From Bdellovibrio sp. (GTDB lineage: Bacteria; Bdellovibrionota; Bdellovibrionia; Bdellovibrionales; Bdellovibrionaceae): DNA of 58,108 nt. A program made the position numbers and the translations under genes. Below, piece after piece: positions 33,963 through 43,462 of the stretch (position 1 is the stretch's first letter; each line of letters opens with the position of its first letter). The notes beneath the pieces were generated by a model. It ran no database searches. It was not told the origin of the DNA and saw only the letters and a program-made list of their open reading frames with translations. The stretch lies in assembly GCA_014376935.1 (NCBI GenBank), contig JACMQO010000080.1, forward strand, positions 1 through 58,108. Reading direction: 5' to 3'.

Positions 33963-34916
33963 ATGACTTTAACTCAATTAAGCTATATCGTAGCGGTCGA
34001 CAAACACAAAAATTTCGGAGTGGCCGCACAGAATTGTCACGTCACTCAACCCACTTTAAGTATGCAAATTCAAAAGTTAGAAGAGCAAATAGGATTGATC
34101 TTATTTGATCGCAGCGAACAACCGATCAAGACCACTAAAATTGGCGAAATATTAGTTAAGCAAGCCAAAGCCATATTAAGAGAGTCTGCAAAATTTGACG
34201 AGCTTGTTCTAGAAGATAAAGACGAAACGCGCGGAGAAATCCGCATCGGCGTTATCCCCACGTTGGCGCCGTATCTTATTCCACTGTTTCTAAAAAATTT
34301 CATGAACAGAAATCCAAATCTAAAAGTGATTATCGAAGAATTGCAAACCGCACAGATTTTAAAAAAGATTGATGATGCAGAATTAGATATGGGTTTACTT
34401 GTCACACCGATCGAACACGATGGATTGATCTCGGCCCCTTTATTTTACGAGCCTTTTTTAGCTTACGTTTCAGAAAGTTCAGCCTTGGCGAAAGCCAACA
34501 AGATCGAACAAAAAGAATTAAATTCAAATGACCTTTGGCTTTTGACCGATGGTCATTGCTTCCGGGAGCAGTCGTTACTGATTTGCCGTAACCGTAAAAA
34601 GACGACAGATCAAAACAAACACTTACTTTTCGAAAGTGGTAGTTTAGAGACTTTAAAAAAGATGGTGGATCAAGAACACGGTTTTACTTTATTGCCTTGG
34701 TTGGCGACATTAGATGTTAAAAATCCGAAACGCCTAAAAGAATTTGTAAATCCGGCACCTTCGCGAGAAGTCAGTCTTATTCATAATCACTTCTTTAGAA
34801 AAGAAAAGATCAAACAGTCGTTAATCGACGCAATTCAAGTGAGTCTTCCGAAAGAGATTCCGCATAATTTAATTAAAAGTGTTCAATTGATCGATTTGCC
34901 GATGGGTAAGCACTAA
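33963..34916 (+). CDS. oxyR: Peroxide-responsive LysR-type regulator OxyR
   Basis: The N-terminal winged HTH (QLSYIVAVDKHKNFGVAAQN, then THPTLSxQI-like VTQPTLSMQIQKLEE) is followed by a LysR substrate domain. The redox loop DGHCFREQSLLICRNR places Cys199 and Cys208 at exactly the spacing and numbering of E. coli OxyR, so disulfide switching by peroxide is expected. It is convergent with osmC, a typical peroxide-stress gene. The 190-bp region before it holds a short ATCTT/AAAGAT palindrome but no clear operator. Confidence 0.93.
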   Translation: MTLTQLSYIVAVDKHKNFGVAAQNCHVTQPTLSMQIQKLEEQIGLILFDRSEQPIKTTKIGEILVKQAKAILRESAKFDELVLEDKDETRGEIRIGVIPTLAPYLIPLFLKNFMNRNPNLKVIIEELQTAQILKKIDDAELDMGLLVTPIEHDGLISAPLFYEPFLAYVSESSALAKANKIEQKELNSNDLWLLTDGHCFREQSLLICRNRKKTTDQNKHLLFESGSLETLKKMVDQEHGFTLLPWLATLDVKNPKRLKEFVNPAPSREVSLIHNHFFRKEKIKQSLIDAIQVSLPKEIPHNLIKSVQLIDLPMGKH

Positions 34917-34918
34917 TT

Positions 34919-35326
34919 TTAAAGCGTGTACCTAATTTCAAGCGGAACTAATACATCCGGGTGAAGTGATTTCTTCACCGGGCACGTTTCAGCGACAGTT
35001 AAAATCTTTTTGCGGTAATCTTCAGGAATCGACTTCGATAATTCAATTATCGTTTTTAAGCTGGCGATTCTTCGTGGTGCTGCCGTCATTTCTTTTTCAA
35101 CGTACATTTTTGAATTTAAAATTTCGACACCGTCGCGTTCAGCGACGATGGCGATTGTTGTCATGATGCAAGTACCTAATGCGGTTGCAACTAAGTCAGT
35201 GGGGCTGAAGCTTTCGCCACGCCCTTGGTTGTCCTTAGGCGCGTCGGTGTCTAGCTTTGTTTGTGAAGGCTCATGTATGGCCTGGCAATGTTTTTGTCCC
35301 AAATAAGTCGCTGTTATTTTGACCAT
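34919..35326 (-). CDS. OsmC/Ohr-family peroxide-reducing protein
   Basis: OsmC-fold proteins reduce organic hydroperoxides with two cysteines. Here Cys1 is in VATALGTCIMTT and Cys2 in VAETCPVKKSL, both conserved. GAGGA before the ATG at 35326 selects this start. Its first 56 nt overlap the 3' end of lon in another frame, so lon and osmC are in tandem. It is convergent with oxyR, 2 bp between stops, suggesting a shared stress response. Confidence 0.88.
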   Translation of the reverse strand: MVKITATYLGQKHCQAIHEPSQTKLDTDAPKDNQGRGESFSPTDLVATALGTCIMTTIAIVAERDGVEILNSKMYVEKEMTAAPRRIASLKTIIELSKSIPEDYRKKILTVAETCPVKKSLHPDVLVPLEIRYTL

Positions 35327-37667
35327 ACAGTAAGTCCTCGTTCCAGTTAGATAAATCAATGTTCAAAGCTGCCGAAATCACTTCGTTGATATGTTCAACG
35401 AAAGTGAACTCGATCTGAGATCTTACATCTTCAGGAATATCTTTCAAATCTTTTTCATTACGTTTCGACATAATGATTTTATTTACTCCTGAACGGTGCG
35501 CCGCAATCACTTTTTCTTTAATGCCGCCCACTGGTAAAACCTTGCCGCGTAAACTGATTTCTCCGGTCATTGCTAATCTTGGATTCACCGGCGTTCTTGA
35601 AATCAAGGACGCTAACGAAGTTAACAATGTGACCCCTGCTGAAGGCCCATCTTTTGGGATTGCTCCGGCTGGTAAATGGATATGCACGTCGATTTTATTA
35701 AAGTCGAATGTTGGGTTTAAGGCCGCAACTCTGGCTTTAATTAATGACTTTGCAATTTGCGCGGATTCTTTCATCACGTCACCTAACTGACCCGTAAGAA
35801 TCATATCTCCTTTTCCGGGCGCTAAAGCTGACTCGATAAATAGAATATCGCCGCCCACTGGTGTCCATGCAAGACCCGTTACGACCCCTGGGGTACTTAA
35901 CTGATCTGTCACTTCGTAAGTGTATCTTTCAGAACCGAAGATCTCTTCGATCTGCGCTAAATCAATTTTTACAATAACGTCTTTATTTTTCAAAGACGCT
36001 TGGGCTACGTAACGGCAGATCTCTTGCATCTTACGTTGCAGATCACGAACCCCGGCTTCACGCGTATAGTGTGAGATAACTTTCATTAGTGCCGAATCCG
36101 TAATTTCTGCCGCTTCTTTGCCAAGACCGTGTTCAGCTAATTGCTTAGGCCATAAATGGCTTTTCGCAATATGCAGTTTTTCAGCCGTCGTGTAACCACT
36201 CAGATCAATCACTTCCATGCGATCTAATAACGCCAAAGGAATTGTTTCTAGCGAATTCGCCGTCGCAATAAAAGTAATGTTTGATAAATCAAACGGAGTA
36301 TCAAGATAGTGGTCCGAGAAAGTGTGATTTTGTTCTGGATCTAAAACCTCGAGCATCGCGGCTGATGGATCGCCACCGTAGCTACGACTTAATTTATCAA
36401 TTTCATCTAACACAAATACGGCATCGTTTTGCTCCGCTTTTTTCAAGGCCGATAAAATACGGCCGGGTAGTGCGCCAATGTACGTGCGCCTGTGTCCGCG
36501 AATTTCTGATTCATCACGAACGCCACCTAAAGCAATACGTTGATATTTTTTGCCGATCGCTTTCGCAATACTTTGTCCTAAGGATGTTTTACCAACTCCG
36601 GGCGGGCCTAGAAAAAGTAAGATCGATCCTTTTTTATCTTTTTTAATTTTCATAACTGCTAAATGCTGTAAAATTCTTTTTTTAATTTTATCTAAACCAA
36701 AGTGATCTTGATTTAATATTTGCTCTGCAAATTCTAAGTCGATCTCTTTGTTTTCAGATGATTTGTTCCATGGTAACGCCACCATAAAATCTAAATGAGA
36801 TCTAATCATTTGATATTCAGGTGATTGGGAACTTGAATTCTCTAATTTATTTAATTGCTGGTTCGCTAATTCTAACGCTTCAGGATTCAAATTAAGCGCA
36901 TCAATTTTCGTCCGATAAGTTTCTACTAAATTAGATTCAGTTTTTTCACCGAGCTCTTCTTTAATAGTTCTCATTTGTTCGCGCAAAATATGTTCGCGTT
37001 GGTTTTGGCCCAATTTGTTCGTTAATTTGTTTCGAATATCGACCTGAATTTTCATGCTCTCTTTAAGATCGTTCAACAAACTAAGTAAATGCATCGTTCT
37101 GTTTTTGATCGATGTCATTTCAAGTAAATGTTGTTTTTCGTTCAAAGCAAGATCTGCATTCGCGGCCGCCATGTGCGATAAAAGCGAAATGTCTTCAATA
37201 ACATCCACCATCTCTTGCACAGATTCTGTATTGCCAGGAACTAACTTTAAAACTTCTTTTGAAATTCCGCGAAGACTTGCAAGTAAAGCGGCTTCGGTCG
37301 ATTTGTCGACATCGATGACGTCTTCTAATTGTTCAACGTAAGCTTCAAAGATGCTGCTTTCCGGCTTGAATGAACTGACTTTAACACGGTAGTAACCGCG
37401 AACAACGATGAAGTAGCCAGACTCGCTGGCTGATTTAATAGATTCGACTTTACAAAGGGTTCCGATCTCGTGTAGATCGTCGACATTTTCAACGTTACGG
37501 TCTGGGTTTTTCTGGGCTAGTGTTAGGATCCAGTTATTTTTTTCTTGTGATAAATCAACCGCACGGATGCTTTTATCGCGACCTACGCGAAGGGCTTGCG
37601 TCACGCCTGGATATAAGACCGTGTTCTTAAGTGGTAGTACGGGGAAAGATCCTGTTGGTATCATCAT
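35271..37667 (-). CDS. lon: ATP-dependent protease Lon
   Basis: The three-part Lon layout is complete: an N-terminal substrate domain (PVLPLKNTVLYPGVTQALRV), an AAA+ module with LGPPGVGKTSLGQSIA and VFVLDEIDKL, and a serine-lysine protease domain with GAIPKDGPSAGVTLLTSL (catalytic Ser) and LPVGGIKEKVIAAHRSG (catalytic Lys). It degrades damaged and regulatory proteins. At 798 residues it is of usual length. AAGGAG precedes the ATG. The 3' end overlaps the start of osmC. Confidence 0.97.
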   Translation of the reverse strand: MMIPTGSFPVLPLKNTVLYPGVTQALRVGRDKSIRAVDLSQEKNNWILTLAQKNPDRNVENVDDLHEIGTLCKVESIKSASESGYFIVVRGYYRVKVSSFKPESSIFEAYVEQLEDVIDVDKSTEAALLASLRGISKEVLKLVPGNTESVQEMVDVIEDISLLSHMAAANADLALNEKQHLLEMTSIKNRTMHLLSLLNDLKESMKIQVDIRNKLTNKLGQNQREHILREQMRTIKEELGEKTESNLVETYRTKIDALNLNPEALELANQQLNKLENSSSQSPEYQMIRSHLDFMVALPWNKSSENKEIDLEFAEQILNQDHFGLDKIKKRILQHLAVMKIKKDKKGSILLFLGPPGVGKTSLGQSIAKAIGKKYQRIALGGVRDESEIRGHRRTYIGALPGRILSALKKAEQNDAVFVLDEIDKLSRSYGGDPSAAMLEVLDPEQNHTFSDHYLDTPFDLSNITFIATANSLETIPLALLDRMEVIDLSGYTTAEKLHIAKSHLWPKQLAEHGLGKEAAEITDSALMKVISHYTREAGVRDLQRKMQEICRYVAQASLKNKDVIVKIDLAQIEEIFGSERYTYEVTDQLSTPGVVTGLAWTPVGGDILFIESALAPGKGDMILTGQLGDVMKESAQIAKSLIKARVAALNPTFDFNKIDVHIHLPAGAIPKDGPSAGVTLLTSLASLISRTPVNPRLAMTGEISLRGKVLPVGGIKEKVIAAHRSGVNKIIMSKRNEKDLKDIPEDVRSQIEFTFVEHINEVISAALNIDLSNWNEDLLYGQNNSDLFGTKTLPGHT

Positions 37668-37678
37668 GGTAGCTCCTT

Positions 37679-37696
37679 ACAGATCTTAAGATCTGT
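37679..37696. promoter_or_regulatory. Perfect 18-bp palindrome at the lon ribosome binding site
   Basis: ACAGATCTTAAGATCTGT is self-complementary over all 18 bases and abuts the lon Shine-Dalgarno AAGGAG. A TTGACA -35 element lies upstream on the minus strand (37728-37733). The site could be a repressor operator or, in mRNA, a 7-bp hairpin beside the ribosome binding site. Confidence 0.5.
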
Positions 37697-37797
37697 GATT
37701 TGTTTAAACATGAGTTCCAATATGTAACTGTCAAGGTGACATTAGGACGGCTAAAATTGAGATGACTTAATATTCCTGAGTCAGTATGTTCTGCGTT

Positions 37798-38697
37798 ATG
37801 AAAAAGTTATTGCTATGTATAATGACAGGTTTAATTTTATCGTCGTGCACCAACAAAAACGAGTTGGGATCAAAGGGTAATCCGCTGAAGTTTTATTTGG
37901 TGCCCGCACAAGATATGTTAACGTTGGCCGAGAACGGAAAAATTTTAGAAGCTTATTTAAAAAAAGAAATGCAAATGGAAGTCGTTGTCGAACTTCCAAT
38001 TAATTTCATCGCGGTGGTTGAAGCCTTTGGGGCAAAACGAGCCGACGCGGCCATCATCAATACGTTTGGATATATTTTAGCGAACGAAAAGTACGGGGTT
38101 CAAGCACGCTTAAAATTGATGAACCGGGGGCGTGATGAATATTACGGACAAATCATTACCCGCGTCGATAGCGGAATAAAAACAATTAAAGATATCAACG
38201 GTAAAAAATTCGCATACGTCGATCCGGCTTCAACCTCGGGCTATTTGTTGCCGTTGAAGTTATTTAAAGAAGAAAAGATTACTTTAAAAGAATATCTTTT
38301 TTCGGGCCGACACGACACCGTGGTTAGCGCTGTTTACCAAAAGCAAGTCGATGCCGGGGCTACTTTCTATACGCCGCCAGACGATGATGGAACTCCGAAA
38401 GATGCTCGTATGTTATTAAAAATGCAGTACCCAGATGTGTTTGAAAAAATTAAAATTTTAAAATTAACAGGCCCGATTCCAAATGATCCAATTATTTTTA
38501 GAAAAGATATTCCAGAAGAGATTAAAACGAAATTAACAGCGGCCTTAATCAAGTATATCAAATCGCCAGACGGCTCGAAAGTTCTTCATAATATGTACCA
38601 TATTACAGATTTTAAAGACGCCAAAGATTCAGATTATGATAAAGTGCGCGGTTATTTAAAAGATATTGGACGTACGGCTCAAGAATTTATTAAGTAG
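37798..38697 (+). CDS. PhnD-like phosphate/phosphonate-type binding lipoprotein
   Basis: A lipoprotein signal (MKKLLLCIMTGLILSSC) is followed by a type 2 periplasmic binding fold of the PhnD family: FYLVPAQDMLTL, VVEAFGAKRADAAIINTFGY, KKFAYVDPASTSGYLLPL, RHDTVVSAVYQKQVDAGAT. These proteins bind phosphonates, phosphite or related anions for ABC import, but no permease or ATPase gene is adjacent. The ATG at 37798 is preferred to 37786 because it begins the signal peptide. Confidence 0.82.
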   Translation: MKKLLLCIMTGLILSSCTNKNELGSKGNPLKFYLVPAQDMLTLAENGKILEAYLKKEMQMEVVVELPINFIAVVEAFGAKRADAAIINTFGYILANEKYGVQARLKLMNRGRDEYYGQIITRVDSGIKTIKDINGKKFAYVDPASTSGYLLPLKLFKEEKITLKEYLFSGRHDTVVSAVYQKQVDAGATFYTPPDDDGTPKDARMLLKMQYPDVFEKIKILKLTGPIPNDPIIFRKDIPEEIKTKLTAALIKYIKSPDGSKVLHNMYHITDFKDAKDSDYDKVRGYLKDIGRTAQEFIK

Positions 38698-39093
38698 TTA
38701 AATTTTTCCAACTTTAAGTTCTTTAAACCCGGTCGCGGAATCCATTTCGCGCGTAAAGCTAAAATTTGGAAGCTCTAGAATAACAAGCTCGCACGTTGTA
38801 TAAATCATATTTTGATCCATAAGATGGCCGCCGAAGACGTGGCCCTGTTCGTCTGATACCGAAGCATGTAAGTGAATGCCGTGTACTGAAATCGTTCCGT
38901 TCAGCGAAATGATCTCGAAATTTTCAGTTTTTTCTAAAAATGTTTTTGAATTTGCTAAACGTAATTTTAATTTTTTCAAACTACCGACAGACGAAACGAT
39001 GCAAGCGGCTTGAATGTTCTTTTCTGAACAAATCTGAGCCAGCTTGGCTTTTAAATCATCGTTAGGTTCTAAGCGGTAGCAATGAATAGTCAT
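38698..39093 (-). CDS. PPC/DUF296-domain protein
   Basis: The single PPC (DUF296) domain of about 130 residues has the central AACIVSSVGSLKKLKLRLA, ISLNGTISVHGIHLHASVSD and GHVFGGHLMDQNMI. In plants this fold is fused to AT-hook motifs; bacterial single-domain forms have no agreed function and are probably trimeric. The ATG overlaps the stop of the upstream lipase-like gene by one base, so it is coupled to it. Confidence 0.85.
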   Translation of the reverse strand: MTIHCYRLEPNDDLKAKLAQICSEKNIQAACIVSSVGSLKKLKLRLANSKTFLEKTENFEIISLNGTISVHGIHLHASVSDEQGHVFGGHLMDQNMIYTTCELVILELPNFSFTREMDSATGFKELKVGKI

Positions 39094-40793
39094 TATTGCA
39101 GTTTTGTATAATCTAAAGGTAAGTACGTCGAATACCCTGGCTGAATAACGGCTTCAATATCGACGGCAGGTTGACCTGGTAAATTAATGCTTAATGGAAC
39201 TGTGGTCATTTGGGCTGTCGTTTTTTGCGCGGTTTTATATTTGACGTAACCGACCACATTGATGCGAATGATGTCAAAATCGGTAACCGTCTTAGCTTCT
39301 TTTGAAACGATATCAATTCCACGTCGTTCTGTTTTAGGAGCGATGTAAACCGTTAGTTCATCCGTCGATGCTTTTGAGGTGTCGTTGCCATTTCGTTTTA
39401 AATTAATCACTTTTCCTAATAAACTTGGTTCACGAAGAGTCCAAACATCCATTTCATTCAACGTAGAACGGGTGAAGTACTTAACCGGAAAGGCGCTGAT
39501 CATTCCCGGCTTTAATTTCATTTCGACTTGAATGGTGAATGTTTGCAAGTTCTTCGAAATATTTTTGAATGCATTGTAATCGCTGATTGGATTTCCTTTT
39601 TCGTCGACATGCGACCGATGAATTTTCATTTTCGCATTTAATTCGTCTGCGTACGCCATATCGCAACGAATCGCTTCGTTACTACAATTCGCCAATTCTT
39701 CTAAAATATATCGATACGTTGGGTGCGCACACTGTTCTGGAGCCAAACATGACTTACTGATGTAGGCCATGCTTAAAGTTGAATTAGTATCAAAGGGTAA
39801 ATGAACAGATTCGGTAAAAAAGAATTTCGACCTTTTGTTGTCAGTTAAATGATTAAAATGAGTAAACTGCGATGCAGATACGGTATTCCCACCGGCGGTG
39901 ATGATCTGAGGTTTCGCGTAAATAAAATCCCAGCGACCACTTGGTACCATTACGGCCACGTCAGATTCAATTTGTGTCGTATTGCCAGACTTATCTTGAA
40001 ATAATTCGTAGATTTTGGAAACGATCTTTTTCGTAATATCTTTTACAACGTTTTGATCGTTCTTGATATAAACGTCCTGCGAGTTCGCCGGAAGTACACC
40101 CATGATGTTGATGAGGCGAATTGGTAAAGATTCAATTTTCTGTTCTAACGATGGATCAGTATCCATTTTAATCGCGATCTGACGGAACTTATGAATCACG
40201 TCGCTGCCAAAAGACATATCAACTAATTCTTTGCGGGTTACAAGTCCGTCAGCGAACAATCTAACAAGGGGGATGATGTCGGGGATATTCTTATCAGTCA
40301 GCATGCTGGCTAACTTTGAACCCCAAAACGGAGTTCCTAAGGTAATGATGCTGTCTACTTGACGCATATATTTTTGTTCTAAACTATCATCTAAGATTCT
40401 TGAGAAGAACCAAATATAACTGACGACTCCACCTTGAGAATGTCCTACAAAAGAAATGCGGTCTTCGGGTTGTAGGGGTCGGTCTTTAAATAACCCCTCA
40501 ATATGGTTATTAAGCATGTTCGCGAAATCCATCGTCGAATATTTTTCACTTTTTCCAGTTGGATAAAGAAAGTTGGAAATCACGACTTCGCGGTCAGGTC
40601 TTAACATCGGTAAGTAGTGCTGGGTCACTTCATTAAAAGAACCCCATGTCGTTTCATCACCACTTAATCCATGTACGGTGATAATCACGTGCCGTGGTTT
40701 TTGCGTATTTGCTGTATTGGCTGGGTTACGGTTAAAAAAAGTGGAGCACGATAAAGTTGTCAGCGTTATAAATAGAAGAACGTAATTTTTCAT
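39093..40793 (-). CDS. Alpha/beta hydrolase lipoprotein, lipase-like
   Basis: A lipobox (LLFITLTTLSC) marks an exported lipoprotein. The alpha/beta hydrolase domain has VIITVHGLSGDETTWG (oxyanion loop) and the nucleophile elbow FVGHSQGGVVSY. About 250 C-terminal residues are not recognised and may be beta-rich. Lipase or esterase activity at the cell surface is the likely role. First gene of a two-gene operon with the PPC protein. Confidence 0.8.
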   Translation of the reverse strand: MKNYVLLFITLTTLSCSTFFNRNPANTANTQKPRHVIITVHGLSGDETTWGSFNEVTQHYLPMLRPDREVVISNFLYPTGKSEKYSTMDFANMLNNHIEGLFKDRPLQPEDRISFVGHSQGGVVSYIWFFSRILDDSLEQKYMRQVDSIITLGTPFWGSKLASMLTDKNIPDIIPLVRLFADGLVTRKELVDMSFGSDVIHKFRQIAIKMDTDPSLEQKIESLPIRLINIMGVLPANSQDVYIKNDQNVVKDITKKIVSKIYELFQDKSGNTTQIESDVAVMVPSGRWDFIYAKPQIITAGGNTVSASQFTHFNHLTDNKRSKFFFTESVHLPFDTNSTLSMAYISKSCLAPEQCAHPTYRYILEELANCSNEAIRCDMAYADELNAKMKIHRSHVDEKGNPISDYNAFKNISKNLQTFTIQVEMKLKPGMISAFPVKYFTRSTLNEMDVWTLREPSLLGKVINLKRNGNDTSKASTDELTVYIAPKTERRGIDIVSKEAKTVTDFDIIRINVVGYVKYKTAQKTTAQMTTVPLSINLPGQPAVDIEAVIQPGYSTYLPLDYTKLQ

Positions 40794-40877
40794 GAATCTA
40801 AGTCTCCGTGTTAATACACACTAGATTAATAGAGTGCCCAATTGATGCATAGTCTAGAACTACGAGTTCCAAATTTC

Positions 40878-42308
40878 TTAGATCGACATTTGTGCCACAA
40901 ATGATTCAACCATCGTACGGGCCGAGCTAAAAAATAATCCCATTCCAAACATCAATAGCGAAGCCCCGATGCGAATATTTCGATTCGCCGTATCGCTAGT
41001 ATAATAGTGAAATAGCATGTGAAATCCGAAACAAATGTCATTGATAATACGGGCAAAAAAATTATGAATTCGTTGCGCGACGATACCCAAAATATTGATA
41101 AACTTATGTGTGCCCGCCGTGTATTCGTAGCGCGGCCAATATTCTTTTTGGAACACGACTCGACCCTCGAAAGATAGGATCACAAGTCCGACTAGAATAA
41201 ATGCTCCATCAAATGGAAAGGTTATTAAAAGGAAACCAACGAAGTAGCGAATCAAGGCGTAGATGTTGTAAAGAAAGCGAAAGAAGGCGTTGGGTATTTT
41301 GAAGAATACCGAAGAGTTGTCGTTGTTAAAGAAAGCGTCTCTGGGTTCAATCCAAAGTTTTCTAAAACGATTCTTAAGTCCTTCGGTGGCAATTTCTCTT
41401 TTTGTTTTTTCTGCGTCTTCTGTTAGACCACTTTTGATTTCGTACTTAAATTTAAAGATTCTTGCCTTAGCCGCCGCTTGATTGTCTTCACGAAGAATAT
41501 AAATTTCGTAGGCATTTTTTGCCAGCCGCACTAAGATTTGATTCGTAATATCACGATATACAACTGGATTGGTGGCTTTACGAAGCCCGACCATCGAATA
41601 AGCGGCTAAAAATTTTTCGATACTTTTTTTAAATTCTTCATTCTTTTCGTTTAGCCAAACGCCGCGTAGTTTTTGATTACCCAGTTCGATCAAATCTATC
41701 GGAAAATTCTGAAACCGAGCCCAGATGTAATCCCACCAGAAATCAACCATCGTCACAGTTTCTTTTTGTGAACTGGTGATAAGGCGGCCTTGCTCTAATA
41801 TCAAATTCGTTAAGACAGTGAAGCCATCGTAAGGTAAACCCACTTGAACTTTCTTGATGGATTGAATCGTGTGAAGTAGGCCAATAAAAGCCGTTTGAAA
41901 ATAATTACGAAGGGCCACTTTGCCTTTGATCGCCGAATAATATTTTTTATGAAGTTTTAATAACGTGTTTGTATCCGCCGTTAATTCAGATAAAGAGATA
42001 TACGGTTCAGGCATCGTCGGTCGCAAATGGGCTTCATATTCTAAATCGAAATACTCAGCAGCAAAGCCGCCATCCAGAACCATCGGGTCTGCGACAATTT
42101 TAAATTCAGTATTAAAAAATCCCATAACCGATATCCCCGAAGTCACATATTTATCCACATGTGATTCAGAAAATATTTTTCGAAGATCAGAAAGTTTGGT
42201 GGGCATGGAGACCATCGATGCCGAAATCGGTTTCGATGCAAAAGCAGATATAGAGAAAAAGAGTATAATCCAAGGAACAAAAGATCTCATGAGCTTAAAG
42301 AATAGCAT
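40878..42308 (-). CDS. Large membrane protein of unknown function
   Basis: An N-terminal signal (FVPWIILFFSISAFAS) leads to about 300 mostly helical residues. The C-terminal third has several membrane segments (IRYFVGFLLITFPFDGAFIL, LVGLVILSFEG, SLLMFGMGLFFSS). The N-terminal part is probably periplasmic. No known family was recognised. It is transcribed towards the lipase-like gene, with an 84-bp gap. Confidence 0.65.
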   Translation of the reverse strand: MLFFKLMRSFVPWIILFFSISAFASKPISASMVSMPTKLSDLRKIFSESHVDKYVTSGISVMGFFNTEFKIVADPMVLDGGFAAEYFDLEYEAHLRPTMPEPYISLSELTADTNTLLKLHKKYYSAIKGKVALRNYFQTAFIGLLHTIQSIKKVQVGLPYDGFTVLTNLILEQGRLITSSQKETVTMVDFWWDYIWARFQNFPIDLIELGNQKLRGVWLNEKNEEFKKSIEKFLAAYSMVGLRKATNPVVYRDITNQILVRLAKNAYEIYILREDNQAAAKARIFKFKYEIKSGLTEDAEKTKREIATEGLKNRFRKLWIEPRDAFFNNDNSSVFFKIPNAFFRFLYNIYALIRYFVGFLLITFPFDGAFILVGLVILSFEGRVVFQKEYWPRYEYTAGTHKFINILGIVAQRIHNFFARIINDICFGFHMLFHYYTSDTANRNIRIGASLLMFGMGLFFSSARTMVESFVAQMSI

Positions 42309-42378
42309 GAGCCTAGGTACGAAAGGTACACGAACCCAAAGTAGCCACGACCTAAACCCAGAAATATAAAACTAAAAT

Positions 42379-43128
42379 TTAAGACTGATACGTGCGGAAC
42401 AAAGCTTTAACTAGCCCTTTGATCTCTACCTGAGCTGGACTGTACCACATCGATTTCAATCTTGGATTGGCCGGGCGAAGTTCGATCAGCTTGCCCATCT
42501 CTGGTTTGTCAGGACGTACTTTAAAGAAATATTTCTTAACAGTCGCTTCGTTATCAACGCTAGCGACAACTAAGTCTCCATCGCGCGCGGCTTTCTGTGA
42601 CTGAACGACAAGAGTGTCGCCATCGAAAATACCTTCGTCGATCATCGAGTCGCCTTCAACCTGCAAAGCAAAATGGTCTTTCGCCGACTTAATCAAAGAA
42701 GCGGGGATATTAATAAATTCATTTTCATGAATACGTTCGATCGGCACACCGGCCGCAACTCGACCTAAAAAAGGAATGGGCAGAACCTTCGAGTGGTCTT
42801 CGCGGTCGAAGGAAGACTGACCAAGAGTAGAGCCCATCGAAGGCTCTGCCGAAATATTAAGTCGTTCAATAAGGTCTTTTTTAAAATCTTGAGCCGAGAA
42901 TAAAATTTGAATCGCGCGCTTCTGATTTTGCGGAATGTGCACATAGCCTTTGTTCGACAACTGCTTCAAATAATTCTGGACCGAATTGTAAGAAGCAAAT
43001 CCAAAATGATCGCAGATCTCTTGGTAAGACGGGGAGATCCCCTTTTGCGTAAGTTCAGTTTCAATGAACTGCAAAACTGCGGTTTCTTTTGTTGTCAAAG
43101 GTGGGAGGGGCGAAGTGTTCTTTTTCAT
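42379..43128 (-). CDS. lexA: SOS repressor LexA
   Basis: A winged HTH (TTKETAVLQFIETELTQKGI, SPSYQEICDHFGFASYNSVQ) is joined to a S24 peptidase domain. The self-cleavage site is Ala126-Gly127 in GRVAAGVPIE, with catalytic Ser161 (EGDSMIDEGIFDGD) and Lys198 (NEATVKKYF). At 249 residues it is longer than E. coli LexA because of a linker between the two domains. A TTAC-N3-GTAA site 10 bp upstream supports autoregulation. Confidence 0.93.
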   Translation of the reverse strand: MKKNTSPLPPLTTKETAVLQFIETELTQKGISPSYQEICDHFGFASYNSVQNYLKQLSNKGYVHIPQNQKRAIQILFSAQDFKKDLIERLNISAEPSMGSTLGQSSFDREDHSKVLPIPFLGRVAAGVPIERIHENEFINIPASLIKSAKDHFALQVEGDSMIDEGIFDGDTLVVQSQKAARDGDLVVASVDNEATVKKYFFKVRPDKPEMGKLIELRPANPRLKSMWYSPAQVEIKGLVKALFRTYQS

Positions 43129-43137
43129 ACATATAAG

Positions 43138-43148
43138 TTACAGTGTAA
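43138..43148. promoter_or_regulatory. LexA operator, TTAC-N3-GTAA
   Basis: TTACAGTGTAA lies 10 bp before the lexA start. It is a perfect match to TTAC-N3-GTAA, the LexA target that I recall as reported for Bdellovibrio bacteriovorus. It is also a perfect palindrome around its central base. Confidence 0.65.
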
Positions 43149-43170
43149 AATATGTGTAAGTCAAGTCACT

Positions 43171-43359
43171 TTAGAAAGGTTTTTTGAAATTATATAAGAC
43201 TACTTCTTTGGTCGTGTTTTCGGCCTGAGGCTTTGATTTTAAGCTGTCGGGCGATTCTTTAGAAGCCTGTGGTAGAGCTGAGCAGTTCTGAAAGAACAAA
43301 AGCATGAAAGGATTTACGATCAGTAAGATAGCTAGAAAGAAACTGCTTTTTTTTGCCAT
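43171..43359 (-). CDS. Small lipoprotein
   Basis: A 62-residue product with a signal sequence ending in a lipobox-like LLFFQNC, then a short Ser/Lys/Pro-rich tail. GAGGAG precedes ATG 43359; the upstream in-frame ATG at 43374 overlaps that site and is rejected. It lies 42 bp before lexA on the same strand, with the LexA site between them, so the transcript may be shared or separate. Function unknown. Confidence 0.6.
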   Translation of the reverse strand: MAKKSSFFLAILLIVNPFMLLFFQNCSALPQASKESPDSLKSKPQAENTTKEVVLYNFKKPF

Positions 43360-43462
43360 GAATAAGCTCCTCATCTAAAGTCTAGTAACGTGGTATCGAC
43401 TCTTCGGAGACCTTTAAAAAAACATAAGGACTTTTTCACACTAATGTGATGAACTTCCCAAA

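Noticed and set aside
36281-36646. Plus-strand frame of 121 codons inside lon
   Set aside because: Antisense to the conserved AAA+ module of lon; its composition mirrors lon and no domain is seen.
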